A DNA stretch of 64,000 nt from Xestospongia muta (taxonomy: Eukaryota > Porifera > Demospongiae > Haplosclerida > Petrosiidae): the NCBI GenBank assembly GCA_963693285.1, contig OY848925.1, forward strand, positions 250,501-314,500, read 5' to 3'. The position numbers and the translations under genes are program-made. Position 1 is the first letter of the stretch; every line of letters begins with the position of its first letter. The notes under the pieces were generated by a model, which did not search any database, was not told the origin of the DNA, and saw only the letters and a list, made by a program, of their open reading frames with translations. Shown here in pieces: positions 45,431 through 58,007 of the stretch.

Positions 45431-47122
45431 ATGGAGGTACCTTTGTTCTGTGATGGGTGGACCGGAGAAGAAGAACTGAAACTATTAAATATTATAGAAG
45501 AACAAGGCTATGGAAACTGGTTGGTCTAATTAAAACAATTATTTTAATTATTATCTTTAATTGCAGGGCCAGTATAGGACAACGTATGTGTAGACCAAGT
45601 GAGGAAGTGTCCTCTCATTATCATCAATATTACATTGATAATCCTGTATCATATCAACTACAATGTAAGAGAAAATAGTTAAAAATTTTTTTAATAGCTA
45701 TTGTCACAGCGACCAACATTAAACAAGAAACACTTACAAAAATCTATGACACATCACATGATCAGTCACATGATTTACTAGCTAATTATCCGGGGCAAGA
45801 AATCCCACATTATCATCCATTGAGAGCTGAATTTGATGTAGTAAGTTAAGCAAGAGTCCAAAATTTCCACAGAAGTAAACTAAATATAACAATTATTACC
45901 AAAAAATGTCAGCTAAATTCATGTACATGCGTTTCTTAGGAGTTGTTCAACAATGCTGAGAAAACTCTGACTATTTCATCAATTGCATTAGAATCTATTG
46001 GAGATGATGAGACTAGAGATGAAGACCATTTAATACAACAATTGGTATTAGCATTAGTTGATAGTTATTGGCTCACATTAAGATATAGAGATAAAGTGAA
46101 GAGGTAAACTCCGCCCTCTTAATTAACAATGATCTTACTACTTATTTAGTATGATCAGAGAACACGGTCTCATTGATATATACAAGATATTAAGTAATTA
46201 CGACATCATTGTTATTTGATAATTATTTTACACAATAGGTAAAGAGACATTACTTCCACAATCAGAACAGTGAGTTATTACAGATAATAGAGGTAGACCC
46301 TGTTCTCTTAGACAGGTACGATTAAGAATGAGACGACTGATGAGGTTTCTTAGTGCAGAAAATACTGAGAAAATAATTCAAAGTTTATTAAGTAATTTAT
46401 AATTTATAAATGATTATAGAATATTTATGTATTGAATAGATGAATCAAACCTTGTCCTTAGAGTCAAACAACTTCAACATTATCGTTCTCTTGGTATAAG
46501 ATCATTACAAGGTATTTAAAACTGGTTTTCATAACCTGTTTTATATCCTATAATGTAGCTGGTAAATTGTATGAAAGACTCAGAGAAAAGAGAATAGTAA
46601 TGAAAGAAAATAGAAGAAAAGCTTTTGACGATATTCGTAGAGTAGAGGTAACATGATATAACGCCATCTAATATTATTACATTATTTGTAGATATTGGGA
46701 AATGTCAGTAACAATACAATGATCAGGTAAGTTTTGAACTATTAAATTGTTTGTTCTATTTTCTGTGTTATAAAGTGATGTGACTCAGAAACCTAAATCT
46801 ACTGTTGTCCCATTGGACATCACCTTCTCACCAGGAATAGATTTACTGGACCAAGAAGAAAAAGATGTAGGTCCCGTTCTCATACTAACCAGTCTCATTC
46901 CTATACCATTTTTCCATTCTACATCCCCACTAGTTATGTTCTACACATCGCATTCTACCTGATGTGTATCTTCACAGTAAGAACCTAATGTTAGCTGAGA
47001 ACAAGAAAACTGGACATTTAAGATTAATGGATGCAAGAAAACTATGTCGTATTGATGTCAACAAAACGCGTAAAATCTACAATTTATTAGTAGAAAAGAA
47101 ACTTGTACACCAGCCAACTTAG
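45431..47122 (+). CDS. TADA2A: Transcriptional adapter 2-alpha, apparently lacking the ZZ finger
   Basis: ADA2 subunit of GCN5-containing histone acetyltransferase complexes. The ATG at 45431 leads almost at once into the SANT/Myb domain (DGWTGEEELKLLNIIEEQGY, then GNWASIGQRMCRPSEEVSSH after a spliced G). Then HYHPLRAEFDVELFNNAEKT, LALVDSYWLTLRYRDKVK, MIREHGLIDIYKIL, RVKQLQHYRSLGIRSLQAGK, and a C-terminal SWIRM with GHLRLMDARKLCRIDVNKTR and KIYNLLVEKKLVHQPT. The family's N-terminal ZZ zinc finger is absent, and only 132 bp separate this ATG from the divergent MRPL40 start, so there is little room for it. Overall shorter than human TADA2A. It converges with DPP3 (84 bp). Confidence 0.87.
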
Positions 47123-47206
47123 GAATAAAAAAATAATTCTTGATTACAATTTTTAATTCACACTATTTGTTGCTAATTTTTGTCTAAATTATCAGGGACA
47201 TCCTCA

Positions 47207-50193
47207 TTACTTCCAGTATTCAATGTCCTTCAACCATATACTCTCAACATCTTTATCATAAGTTGGATATCGAGCCATAAATGAGGCGATAATACCCTCA
47301 GTAGTATCATCAAACTCTGATAGAGTGACTTGTCCATCTGAGAATACAACAGAATACATGATACGTTACAGGTCATATCTTACTGCTATCTAGAAATGTG
47401 TGAGGTTGTACAAACATTCGACGAGGTAACTTTCTAGCCATAACAATGTCTCGTAGAGCTAAATGTTGAGGAGTAACAGTAGAATAAAAGTTGTATAACT
47501 GTTGACCAGATTCCACATCGGCAAGAGACTTGTAGACCTATAGAAATGGTGCCACATAGTGGTATTTCAGTAGTCTAGCATGCTAGCCCCTCCACCATTT
47601 TGATAAACTGATTAACTTATCAAAAGGAGGAGGGGCTAGTTTGCTATTATTGTTACTACTCTTACTTGCAGTTTCTTCAAGAATTCTCCAATGGCAGCTC
47701 GACCTATAGTCTCTAGTTTCGACCTGTCAAATTGAATTACAAGATCTGGCTTGCCATCGGAACCAGTTGTAGCATTGATACTAAAAAGAGGTGTGGCACA
47801 TTCCATTAAGACACGCATGATTACATAACGGCCTCGCATATGAGCCTGAAAAAAGGGTGGAGTCATAGTAATTAATTACATATAACTTACCTGACGCCAT
47901 TTCTTAGTTTCTGGAGTATAGAACTCAAGTCCCATAAGCCCCGCCCTCACCATGTTTAACCAATTAACGTAAATAATATCATCAGCATTCTTTCCCTCAT
48001 GACCAAATATACTAAATGATAATGATGTCATTATGATGTCACTTTAATGACATCATACCGTAGTATATCTCTATTAGTACAGAGATATATACCAACACAC
48101 TCTGCACGACATTCCTCATAAGATGAAGCAATGACACTAAATTTTGTATCCCATGTATCACCAGCTTTATACCAGCTGGTAATCTACAAGAATTAAATTA
48201 TAATATATATATTCATATACTGACTTTGTCTCCAGTAATAGGGTTCTTAATAGATGATATATCAAAATTAAATTCACCATTCTCCTCCTACATGTATAAA
48301 ACAGTATGTAAAAGACAGATACTCAGACACCCAAACCAAAATGGAATATGAGTGTCTGGAAATGAGTCCTTACCTGTTTAAATAGTTTTCCTGATCCATG
48401 ACCTAATAACTCATGAAGACCAACTTGAACTTCAAACGCTTCTGACCTTAGCTTCACAAACAGCTCCTATTTCCATAGCAACCAAGAGTCACTTGATTCT
48501 CAATTAAACTAATAATTACCTGATCTTCAGGAGCTATGAAAGATACCCTCTTATCTTGAGCAGCTGCTGAGAGGACATTTCCCAGAGACACATTTTTAAA
48601 CCCTTCATTTTGACGAATATCATCATCTATAAAAACGACAAGAGAAAATCATGTGACTAGCTCCACCCACTTACAATTAGGTATATTGATACCAGCAGGT
48701 ATACCACTGGAACCATATGCCAGTACATCCAGAGAAGTAAAGTCAGGACGAAGAAAAGTGTCCTTCTCAAACTCTTTGGGCCAAGGAAGAAGTGGAAGAA
48801 ATTGCTCAGCAGACTCTACCAGCTGAGAAAACTTAGCAGTCATGGTTTTATTGACAACAGCAACAAATCCTGAGGTCAAAGATCACAGGTAAAGGTCATT
48901 TAAAGGTCAATCAATACCCTCATATTCTCCTCTAACACCGAAAGGGTCACGATAACTTTCAATAAACCCAATATATCTAAATAAAGAAATTAAGTCATGT
49001 GATGGTCATGTGACTCACGTTTCCACAACAGGTCCTTTATCTTTAATCCAATATCGAGAGCCTTCCTTGTGTTCTTCCACAGATCCAGTAGAAAAGCTAA
49101 GTATATAATGTTCTAGCATGCTAGTTTCATTGGTACTGGCAGCATAAGTTTTAGCTAGAGTGAGTTCTCTAATCACACGAGACATCAAAGGTGAATAATC
49201 TCCTCTCTGAATGACCACTTTGACATCATGGAATTGATGTGGTCCAAGTAAACCGGCAATATGATCAGAGTCACCAATAGAATGACCTAAAGACGAGAGA
49301 AAGAGAAGAAAGAATAGAACAATCAACATTGTTTTTACCTGATATTACTGATGAAGCTAATCTCAATTCATATTCCACTCCTCCTGATTCAGTTTCTCTT
49401 TTAAATACTCGTGTATTGTAAGGACTAAGGTTCTAATACCAACAATAACATATTGTTTGATAAGAAACAACATTACTTTCTCTAACATAAAATCATTAAT
49501 AAACTGAGCATCATCTTTTGTGCAGTTACCAGAATAATAAGTTGTTAGCCCCTATGAATAATTAATTAGAACACAAACTATGAATATTAAATAGCCAATC
49601 ATAAACTCATTATATCAATAATTAATTGTACAAATTACCTCTGGTGGAAAACCCATTTGTCTTTCAGCTGGTTCAAGACTGTACATTCGTTCATGAACAG
49701 ACTTCCACAATTTATTTACAGTAACTTCATCTTTTTTATAAGCCTCACTTTGAAGTATAAGAGCATGGAGCTTATCACATGGAAGATTAGGAATAAACTT
49801 TGTATCACCAAAACTCTTATAGTTGCCAAGGTTACTGTAAAATGCAGCGGCATACATTAAGAATGACTACAGATACAAAAAATATATAAAATGTTCATGT
49901 AACTATAATGACCTTACATTATACTCATCGTTGGACAGACCACACCCATTAGTAGCAGTCTCTCTCAATGATGACAGATTTTGTCCACTAAACAGTTGTT
50001 GTAAAAGAAGAAATATTCCCGGAGACTCTGGTGAGGTTTGTGCTAAACAGATGAGAGCACCCTCCCATCCTGCCTGACCCAAATGATGAGCATACAGTTT
50101 CTCCTTATCACTGAGTCCCAAGAACGCCTCAGTACAGTCTAACTTGTTAATGGGAGTAGCATTTGATATTGTATAATTGTTTAGATCAGCCAT
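47207..50193 (-). CDS. DPP3: Dipeptidyl peptidase 3
   Basis: Cytosolic M49 zinc metallopeptidase removing dipeptides from peptide N termini. The start at 50193 gives [20 protein letters not shown], then [60 protein letters not shown] and [20 protein letters not shown]. The zinc site is intact: [15 protein letters not shown] (HELLGH, near 48410) and [15 protein letters not shown] (second zinc Glu, near 48110). The C-terminal part includes [20 protein letters not shown] and [16 protein letters not shown] and ends [10 protein letters not shown] at 47207. Thirteen or more short exons. The upstream flank (50194-50500) contains a short open exon but no clear partner gene. Confidence 0.97.
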
Positions 50194-50298
50194 TATAACG
50201 AGAAAATATTTAACCCTTTTAGTAAGAGTTCTAACTGATGCAGGTAATCATATTCATAATTATTGTTAATAAGATTTATAACCTTAATATTGTACAAT

Positions 50299-50402
50299 CT
50301 ATAATTTACGTACACTTCTTTCTCTTGAGGTTCTGCTAATATATTCTGCCAATTAATGGATGCTCTTTGCTTAGCTTGTTGTATTCTGATCATATAAATC
50401 AT
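50299..50402 (-). other. Possible short upstream exon or uORF before DPP3
   Basis: The ATG at 50402 opens a 31-codon stretch (MIYMIRIQQAKQRASINWQN...) ending at a good donor, TAC|GTAAAT. Spliced to the acceptor CAG near 50243 it would stop within 15 codons and is not in frame with DPP3. It may be a leader exon with a uORF, or an exon of an unrecognised small gene. Confidence 0.25.
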
Positions 50403-50500
50403 GAATGAATAAATGAAGAGAGAGACAATGTATTATCTCTTGTTTTGTCATTTACTGGTCTAGTTTCATTTGAGGTTCAGTTTTTTCTGTTTAATCTCTT

Positions 50501-51080
50501 CACATAATCAAGTCTTCTCTACTAACTTCTTCTCAGCCAGCCACCAGACTATAATACACATATAAGACAGTAACCATAGGAACAATATGTATTCACAGGT
50601 TTCCTTGGTGATAGAGTGATTACCATAGGAAAAACAGGTGCTGTTATCACATATTTGTACATCTCTGCTAGTAATGGTCTCATTCATTCCATATTTTCCT
50701 ATTTGTTAACCCTTGGATTAATCTTGTCACTTTGTGTATTGATTTTTCATCTAAGACAAGTTTTCTACCTCCTCCATCTTTGGTCTATCCACCCCAATCA
50801 TAGGAGGCTGAAGGGGGGGGGGCTGGAGGGGCTAGAGCGCCCCCCAATATTTAGAAAGAGGGGGCTCAGCTCCCCAAATTTTTATTGCTTGCTACTTACC
50901 CACAAAAATAATCTAAGTTAATCTTATTGGTGTTGATGAAACTGTCAAAGGTTTTAATTATTAATTTTTAAGTCTTTTTAGTTCAACGATACCAGTAATC
51001 ATATTCATAGCAATCGTTAATGAGATTCATAAGCGCACACTGTCGTGCCCCACAAGAGCATGAAGACAAAATCGTAAGTA
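50501..51080 (+). other. Stretch between DPP3 and the RNA candidate
   Basis: It contains a 101-codon open frame (50616-50921) with a hydrophobic segment (IFSYLLTLGLILSLCVLIF) that then runs into a G9 tract and a GCGCCCCCC-type GC-rich element (50812-50880). It is not recognised as a gene. The same block is at 59023-59600. Confidence 0.3.
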
Positions 51081-51090
51081 CATATAAAAG
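51081..51090 (+). promoter_or_regulatory. TATA box of the structured-RNA candidate
   Basis: CATATAAAAG lies about 25-30 bp before the predicted 5' end of the RNA, the spacing of type 3 Pol III (U6/7SK/RNase P-like) promoters. Identical in copy B at 59603-59612. Confidence 0.5.
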
Positions 51091-51110
51091 GAAACCAAAA
51101 GAGTCTTGGT

Positions 51111-51481
51111 TGCCAGTGTGTTGTAGGCCAGCGTCTGCAATGCATCATGACCTCTGAGATGGTTACCAGCATACTCTTCGGAGTATCCGAAAGGCGGACT
51201 AGGATACGGCTGGTAGTCTCCCTTTAAACGTGACGAGGTCTGGTGTATTGTAGTCCCGGTTTAGTAATGACGATGATTTATTCCCGAAGCTAGAAACCCA
51301 GTACGGCTGGTTCGAAGTTAGGGCGAAGTTCCAGCCAGGATTACCTCGTCTTCGGACGAGGGTTACCAAGCCAGGTGGCGGTCCCAGCTAGCAATAGCAG
51401 GGAATCCTGGAGCCTAAGTGGAAGCCTGCGTGGAATTGAGTCAAGAAAGATCGTTTGGGCAACACACAAGGGTTTTTTTTT
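51111..51481 (+). ncRNA. Unidentified structured RNA candidate, about 365 nt (copy A)
   Basis: A GC-rich island in AT-rich DNA, free of open frames, bounded by a TATA box and a T9 terminator. The ends pair: TGTGTTG (51117-51123) with CAACACA (51460-51466). Internal stems readable by eye: ACCAGC/GCTGGT (51165-51170 with 51209-51214) enclosing ATACTC-TTCG-GAGTAT; GGCTGG/CCAGCC (51305-51310 with 51331-51336); CCTCGTC-TTCG-GACGAGG (51344-51361); and CCAGG/CCTGG (51371/51406) enclosing TCCC-A-GCTA-GCAA-TAGC-A-GGGA with a GNRA loop. Size and signals suit RNase P/MRP, 7SK or another Pol III RNA, but I could not match the conserved cores of any of these. It might instead be a SINE-like element. Confidence 0.6.
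51473..51481 (+). terminator. T9 Pol III-type terminator
   Basis: Nine consecutive T directly after the closing strand of the predicted terminal stem. Copy B has ten T (59995-60004). Confidence 0.6.
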
Positions 51482-52509
51482 GAAATTATAATTTTATTTA
51501 ATTATAAACAAATCTAATTATCTATTTATAAATCTATTTTAAGAGTATTAAAGAATAGTCAGTAAGGATGTTCAGGAGGTGAGTCAGTTGGATCATATAA
51601 GTAACACAACTACACCTTTTTTAAGAAAGTAAAATGTTAAGCTGGGAGGTCTAGGAGCAATAAATTATTTACAAAGTGTCATATGCAGAATATGTGTCAA
51701 CAATTCTAAAATATTTTCTTTGCAATAACTTGAGTAATAAATATAATCTTTAAACTATTAAACTGTCTTCTTGTTGCTGTTGCTGTTTGATTCCTAGTTC
51801 TATTAAAAGAGTGTCTTCTAACTTGAGATAATCATCGTACTAGGTAGCCTACAAAGAAACACCTTACTTTAATGTGAAATTAATAACATTTGTTTTGTGT
51901 TACTTTTTATTTTATGGAATAAATACATTTACATGTATTAAATTTTGATGTTCATTTTTTACTGGTCAAGTTTGAAAAAAGATGGTTAAAAAATTATAAT
52001 ATATTTCATCTTTTTACACTATGATATTATAATGTCATGTACTACAATAAGAGACAATAGATATAAATATGGACATGTACAATTTCAAGCGATTTCATTA
52101 TTAAATCATATTGGAACACTTTTTGATTCAAACTAATCTTTTTCAAAAAAAATGAGAATTGTTCCAAGTCATCAAATCACATGAATTTTTTATGAAGTTA
52201 GAGTTACATGTCCTTGTTAAGTGACATTAATATTACTGCTCTCAAACGTTGTATTAGAGTTTTAAAGATATTATAATGATGCTCTTTCTACTGGTACAAT
52301 TGCATGCACATGTAAATTAATATATCTTTTTAATTTTTTAACAGACTTTAACAACATTTTTGAGTAAATGCAATTACTCTATTCAACAAGGACCTATGTA
52401 CGTAATTTCATAAAAATTTGAAGTGACTTAGCCATTTGTATATAGGGTAATTAACCCTCGCATAACTCATGAATATTATTATAATAAAACCAGAGTTAAA
52501 TATTACTAA
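51482..52509. other. AT-rich intergenic stretch with one orphan exon-like frame
   Basis: Mostly featureless AT-rich sequence upstream of URM1. On the minus strand at 51839-51750 an acceptor (CCTAG) is followed by a 29-residue open frame, YDDYLKLEDTLLIELGIK plus a Gln run, and a stop. It looks like the last exon of a gene with no visible upstream exons. The same stretch occurs in copy B (exon near 60362-60273). Confidence 0.3.
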
Positions 52510-52815
52510 ATGCCTTTACATTTGCAGTTGGAGTTTAGTGGAGGGGCAGAGCTACTCTTTAACAAAGTTAAGAAACATCAAATAGAGTTACCAGACAAAC
52601 CAAATGGAGGATCATGGACTCTCCGAGACTTGATAGCATGGATAAAAGATCATTTATTACAAGAACGTCCTGAACTGTTTGTACAAGAAGACAGCGTACG
52701 TCCTGGTATACTTGTAATGATTAATATGACAGACTGGGCATTATTAGGAGAACTAGATTATTGTTTGGAAGATGGAGATGAAATTCTTTTTATATCTACT
52801 TTACATGGTGGGTAA
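52510..52815 (+). CDS. URM1: Ubiquitin-related modifier 1 (copy A)
   Basis: Ubiquitin-like sulfur carrier for tRNA wobble-uridine thiolation and protein urmylation. A single exon of 101 codons: [20 protein letters not shown] at the N terminus, [40 protein letters not shown] and the C-terminal ISTLHGG with the essential diglycine. Length equals human URM1 (101 aa). No intron. The stop faces the CFAP69 3' end about 115 bp away. It encodes the same protein as copy B. Confidence 0.97.
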   Translation: MPLHLQLEFSGGAELLFNKVKKHQIELPDKPNGGSWTLRDLIAWIKDHLLQERPELFVQEDSVRPGILVMINMTDWALLGELDYCLEDGDEILFISTLHGG

Positions 52816-52933
52816 ATTAAACTGTGCCCCTGATATTAATGTAATTAATTATTTACTTCATAGAATTGTACTCCTATTATAAATCAAGTAATTACAATTA
52901 GTTTCTGTACAATTGAAGTGTTTGCTGTCATCA

Positions 52934-55900
52934 TCATGTCTAAAATAAAATATAATTTGTTATAATTAATTTAATGATCAGGGACTTACTAAAGATAACG
53001 TAGTTGATTGTTTGGGAATAGGTAGCTCATGTTTAGTCAATAGCTTCATTGGTGTGGTTTCCACGGTAACATGACGACTGCAAAATGTCTGTTAAACAAA
53101 AGAGTAACTCCCTATAATCATTATGATATAATTACTTACTGTTACATTAAGTGACAATTGGTTGACTGTATGAAATCGTTCGCTAAAATATAATCAGAGC
53201 ATAAAACTAATCAATGTTAATTACAGGAGCTTACCCTAAATTGACTGCACTGGGTCTAGATGCATCAATAGCAGTGATCTGTTTTTGCTTAGCTTCCTGA
53301 AAAATGATGGATGAATAGACAGATAAATGGACAAATGAAAGGGTTAATGGACAGAAAAATGGATAAATGAAAGGGTTAATGGATGGATAAATGGACAAAT
53401 GAAAGGGTTAATGGATGGATAAATGGACAAATGAAAGGGTTAATGGATGGATAAATGGACAAATGAAAGGGTTAATGGACATATTAATGGACAAATGAAA
53501 GGGTTAATGGATGGATAAATGGACAAATGAAAGGGTTAATAGACATATTAATGGACAAATGAAAGGGTTAATGGACAGAAAAATGGATAAATGAAAGGGT
53601 TAATAGATGGATAAATGGACAAATGAAAGGGTTAATGGACATATTAATGGACAAATGAAAGGGTTAATGGATGGATAAATGGACAAATGAAAGGGTTAAT
53701 GGACATATTAATGGACAAATGAAAGGGTTAATGGATGGATAAATGGACAAATGAAAGGGTGAATAGACAGACATAAATGGACAAATGAAAGGGTTAATGG
53801 ATGGATAAACAAGACAGTTGGATCCAACAGTTACTAACTTTTAAATGTTTATAATTTGATGTTCTCATAGCTAGTTTCTGTCGTCTTCCTTCAGCTCTTT
53901 CTAATGATATTTGTGCATCTCTTAATTGCTCATAAAACTGATACTCTTCATCAAGATCTTGTCTGTGTTGTTCATCAATCAACTCATGTTGCTGACGTAT
54001 GACCTCTTCAGCTCGCTCTTCAGAACACTGAAGAATCTCTTGGAGAGACTCTTGATCTGGAGTGGTTGGACGAAGTCCTTCTTGAGCTAATTCTCCAGCC
54101 ACTTCATACCAGACTTCGCCAGTCTGAGTAAGTACATAAAGTTGGCAAGTTATGATATGACAATGTTATACCTTAAAATCCAGATAATTCTCAATTAAAC
54201 ATAAAGTGATTTTATCTTCAGTTGTAATGCCTTCAGATAGGTAACCAAACCCTATAATTATAATATATAATTACTTATTAATAATTTTGTTATCAACTGA
54301 CCAATTTTAATGCAAAGAGAATAAATTTTCGCTCTCATATTATCACTGATGTCCTCAATAGCAGGTGACATTTGGTAAGTTGGTAACGGAGGCATGCCCT
54401 GGGCATTTTGAGCAGCGCCAACCAGAGGAAGGGTAGTCCCTGTGAATACCCTCATTATTTAAATCTAATATAAGGTTTTTACCTGCTAATGTTCCCATAA
54501 CATCTCTTGGGACTTCTAAATCTTTCTCCTCTTCTCTCCAAAGCTGAGCTAATAAAGACCAACATCCTACACCACTCTTACCTTGCCATGCTGTTACATG
54601 TGATTTAGTCTATCCCAATAAATATAATTACCATATATGGTAAAAATAACTTACCTTAGGGTTATCACATAAATCAACCAACACTCCAAGTACAAGATAT
54701 CGCATATTCTTGGAACATAACTATATATAATATGTAGTTAATAATATGGTGTTGGTCTCTCTCTTACTTGTAATAAGTTCATTAAAACAAATATGCCACC
54801 TTCTTCCAAAAACATATCCTCAACTGAATTATTGCCAGCCACTGCAGACCTAATGGATACATACATAAGTCAATGGACATATAGATCAATCAATGGATGC
54901 ATATCTCTACTGTGACCTCATACCACGTGCAGTCAGCGGCAGCTAGAAATAGACGTTCACTAAAAAATTTATTTACGTCTTGTTTTAAGTACTTAATAAT
55001 TACAGGAACACCCTCATATCCTCCAAATAACTCCTGAATGAATGGACAGATGGATGGACAAATGGACATATAAGTTGTACTAACTTTTCTATGATTATCA
55101 TTTTCACAGATACAAGAGATTATAAGTAAAGCATCACTTTGAATTTCTAACAATATCTTATTATGTGAATCTGATCTCTTTTGCAAACTCTTCAATAAAC
55201 CTAATATATTAACAATGATACTATTATATTGGAGTCAGTTACTCTTACCAATTAATACTGGTATAATGCCTTGTTCGTTAAGATCTTGAAGTATGTTATC
55301 ATCTTTTGTACTAGACATACTGAGAAGTAAACGAAGAGTGTAACGTAATTGAGACAATTTGTTGCCATAACCACCTTCACCATGGAAACTGTTACCATGA
55401 CCACGGAATTGAGCTATGAAAGAAAATATAATATTGTTCATTCATCCATCTGTCTGTCCATCAATTTATCCATTCATCCATCTGTCTGTCCATCAATCTA
55501 TCCATTCATCCATCTGTCTGTCCATCAATCTATCCATTCATCCATCTGTCTGTCCATCAATCTATCCATTCATCCATCTGTCTGTCCATCAATCTATCCA
55601 TTCATCCATCTGTCTGTCCATCAATCTATCCATTCATCCATTTGTCTGTCCATTAATCTATCCATTCATCCATTTACTTTCTTGATTACACCATTCATCC
55701 ATTTACTTTCTTGATTACTTTCCTGATTACTTTCTGTTGTGACAAGACCTATATACAGCAGACTCATACCAAATATTTGAGACCTATTCCTTACTCTAAT
55801 AGCAGCTGGTAGACTGCTCAATTGAACCAGTAAACAGAAAAGTCCTTTTTTTAACTGAAAATCTTCCTTATCATGTGATAAATTTAGTTGTTTGTGTGTA

Positions 55901-56193
55901 GCAGTCATTTGATGTTCATCTAAATAATAACATCAAATATCAAAGATTAGAAGTTCATTATAAGTACCTTGAGAAAAGGTAGCATATTCACATAAGTCTT
56001 TTAGAAATCCAGTTTCCTATATTGATATATCAATAATTATTACCAATATGTAGTTTATTACTTACTACAAAGGGTGAGTTACTGCAATTAGAGGCAATTA
56101 GTGACACTACCATTAAAACATCATTTCTTAATTGTTTGCTTTGTTGACTTGTTGAGGTTAACATAAGTTCCTTCATTAGTTTTTGAAGTATCC

Positions 56194-56267
<74 letters not shown>

Positions 56268-58007
56268 TAGTCTATCCCAATAAATATAATTACCATATAT
56301 GGTAAAAATAACTTACCTTAGGGTTATCACATAAATCAACCAACACTCCAAGTACAAGACATCGCATATTCTTGGAACATAACTATGATATGTAGTTAAT
56401 AATATGGTGTTGGTCTCTCTCTCTCTCTTACTTGTAATAAGTTCATTAAAACAAATATGCCACCTTCTTCCAAAAACATATCCTCAACTGAATTATTGCC
56501 AGCCACTGCAGACCTAATGGATACATACATAAGTCAATGGACATATAGATCAATCAATGGATGTATGGATAAGTCAATGGATGCATATCTCTACTATGAT
56601 CTCATACCATGTGCAGTCAGCGGCAGCTAAAAATAGACGGTCACTAAAAAATTTATTTACGTCTTGTTTTAAGTACTTAATAATTACAGGAACACCCTCA
56701 TATCCTCCAAATAACTCCTGAATGAATGGACAGATGGATGGACAAATGGACATGTAAGTTGCACTAACTTTTCTATGATTATCATTTTCACAGATACAGG
56801 AGATTATAAGTAAAGCATCACTTTGAATTTCTAACAATATCTTATTATGTGAATCTGATCTCTTTTGTAAACTCTTCAATAAACCTAATATATTAACAAT
56901 AATACTATTATATTGGAGTCAGTTACTCTTACCAATTAATACTGGTATAATGCCTTGTTCATTAAGATCTTGAAGTATGTTATCATCTTTTGTCCTAGAC
57001 ATACTGAGAAGTAAACGAAGAGTGTAACGTAATTGAGCTAATTTGTTGCCGTAACCACCTTCACCATGGAAACTGTTACCATGACCACGGAATTGAGCTA
57101 TGAAAGAAAATAGAATATTGTTCATTCATCCATCTGTCTGTCCATCAATCTATCCATTCATCCATCTGTCTGTCCATCAATCTATCCATTCATCCATCTG
57201 TCTGTCCATCAATCTATCCATTCATCCATCTGTCTGTCCATCAATCTATCCATTCATCCATTTGTCTGTCCATTAATCTATCCATTCATCCATTTACTTT
57301 CTTGATTACACCATTCTAGCAACAGAAATAGTCGACTATTTCCATGACAAGTTATATAATCCTCAATACAATAGGGAGAAATGAGAGATAAACAAGATAA
57401 CGCCTACACAATATAAACACTCATTAGTAGCTTAAAATAATCTCATTAACTCACTAATAACTGGAGCTCCTCAAATTGATATGAACTCCAGCTTGTATCA
57501 GCAGTATCATTTGAAATGACAAATGAAAATAATGACCTGATTACTTTCTGTTGTGACAGGACCTACATACAGCAGACTCATACCAAATATTTGAGACCTG
57601 TTCCTTACTCTAATAGCAGCTGGTAGACTGCTCAATTGAACTAGTAAACAGAAAAGTCCTTTTTTTAACTGAAAATCTTCCTTATCATGTGATAAATTTA
57701 GTTGTTTGTGTGTAGCAGTCATTTGATGTTCATCTAAATAATAACATCAAATATCAAAGATTAGAGGTTCATTATAAGTACCTTGAGAAAAGGTAGCATA
57801 TTCACATAAGTCTTTTAGAAATCCAGTTTCCTATATTGATATATCAATAATTATTACCAATATGTAGTTTATTACTTACTACAAAGGGTGAGTTACTGCA
57901 ATTAGAGGCAATTAGTGACACTACCATTAAAACATCATTCCTTAATTGTTTGCTTTGTTGACTTGTTGAGGTTAACATAAGTTCCTTCATTAGTTTTTGA
58001 AGTATCC

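Larger units (their letters stand above)
54604..56266 (-). repeat. CFAP69 intragenic duplication, block 1 (defective)
   Basis: Contains a second set of the exons from LQKLMKEL to DNPK, offset 1684-1814 bp from block 2. It lacks the two exons for the FEELQL and ITCHGNSR segments: 57314-57538 of block 2 has no counterpart, and the deletion joins sequences sharing AAAGTAATCA. The fused exon does not keep the phase needed for the following QFRGHG exon. I read it as a decaying exon cassette. Confidence 0.75.

Noticed and set aside
50193..50402. Separate 69-codon gene on the minus strand
   Set aside because: Only the first 31 codons look exon-like; the remainder reads through an AT-rich intron into the DPP3 5' flank.
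50616..50921. 101-codon frame with membrane-like segments (copy at 59138)
   Set aside because: Runs into a G-rich repeat, no recognisable family; identity between copies is explained by the segmental duplication.
51301..51340. tRNA-like B box (GGTTCGAAG) implying a tRNA gene or SINE
   Set aside because: No matching A box at the right distance and no cloverleaf; the GGTTCG is part of a longer GGCTGG/CCAGCC hairpin.
51111..51481. RNase P, RNase MRP, 7SK or telomerase RNA
   Set aside because: Size and signals fit, but the conserved cores could not be matched: no convincing CR-I/CR-V pair with room for P3, no 7SK GAUC hairpin, no CUAACCCUAA-type template. Left as an unidentified structured RNA.
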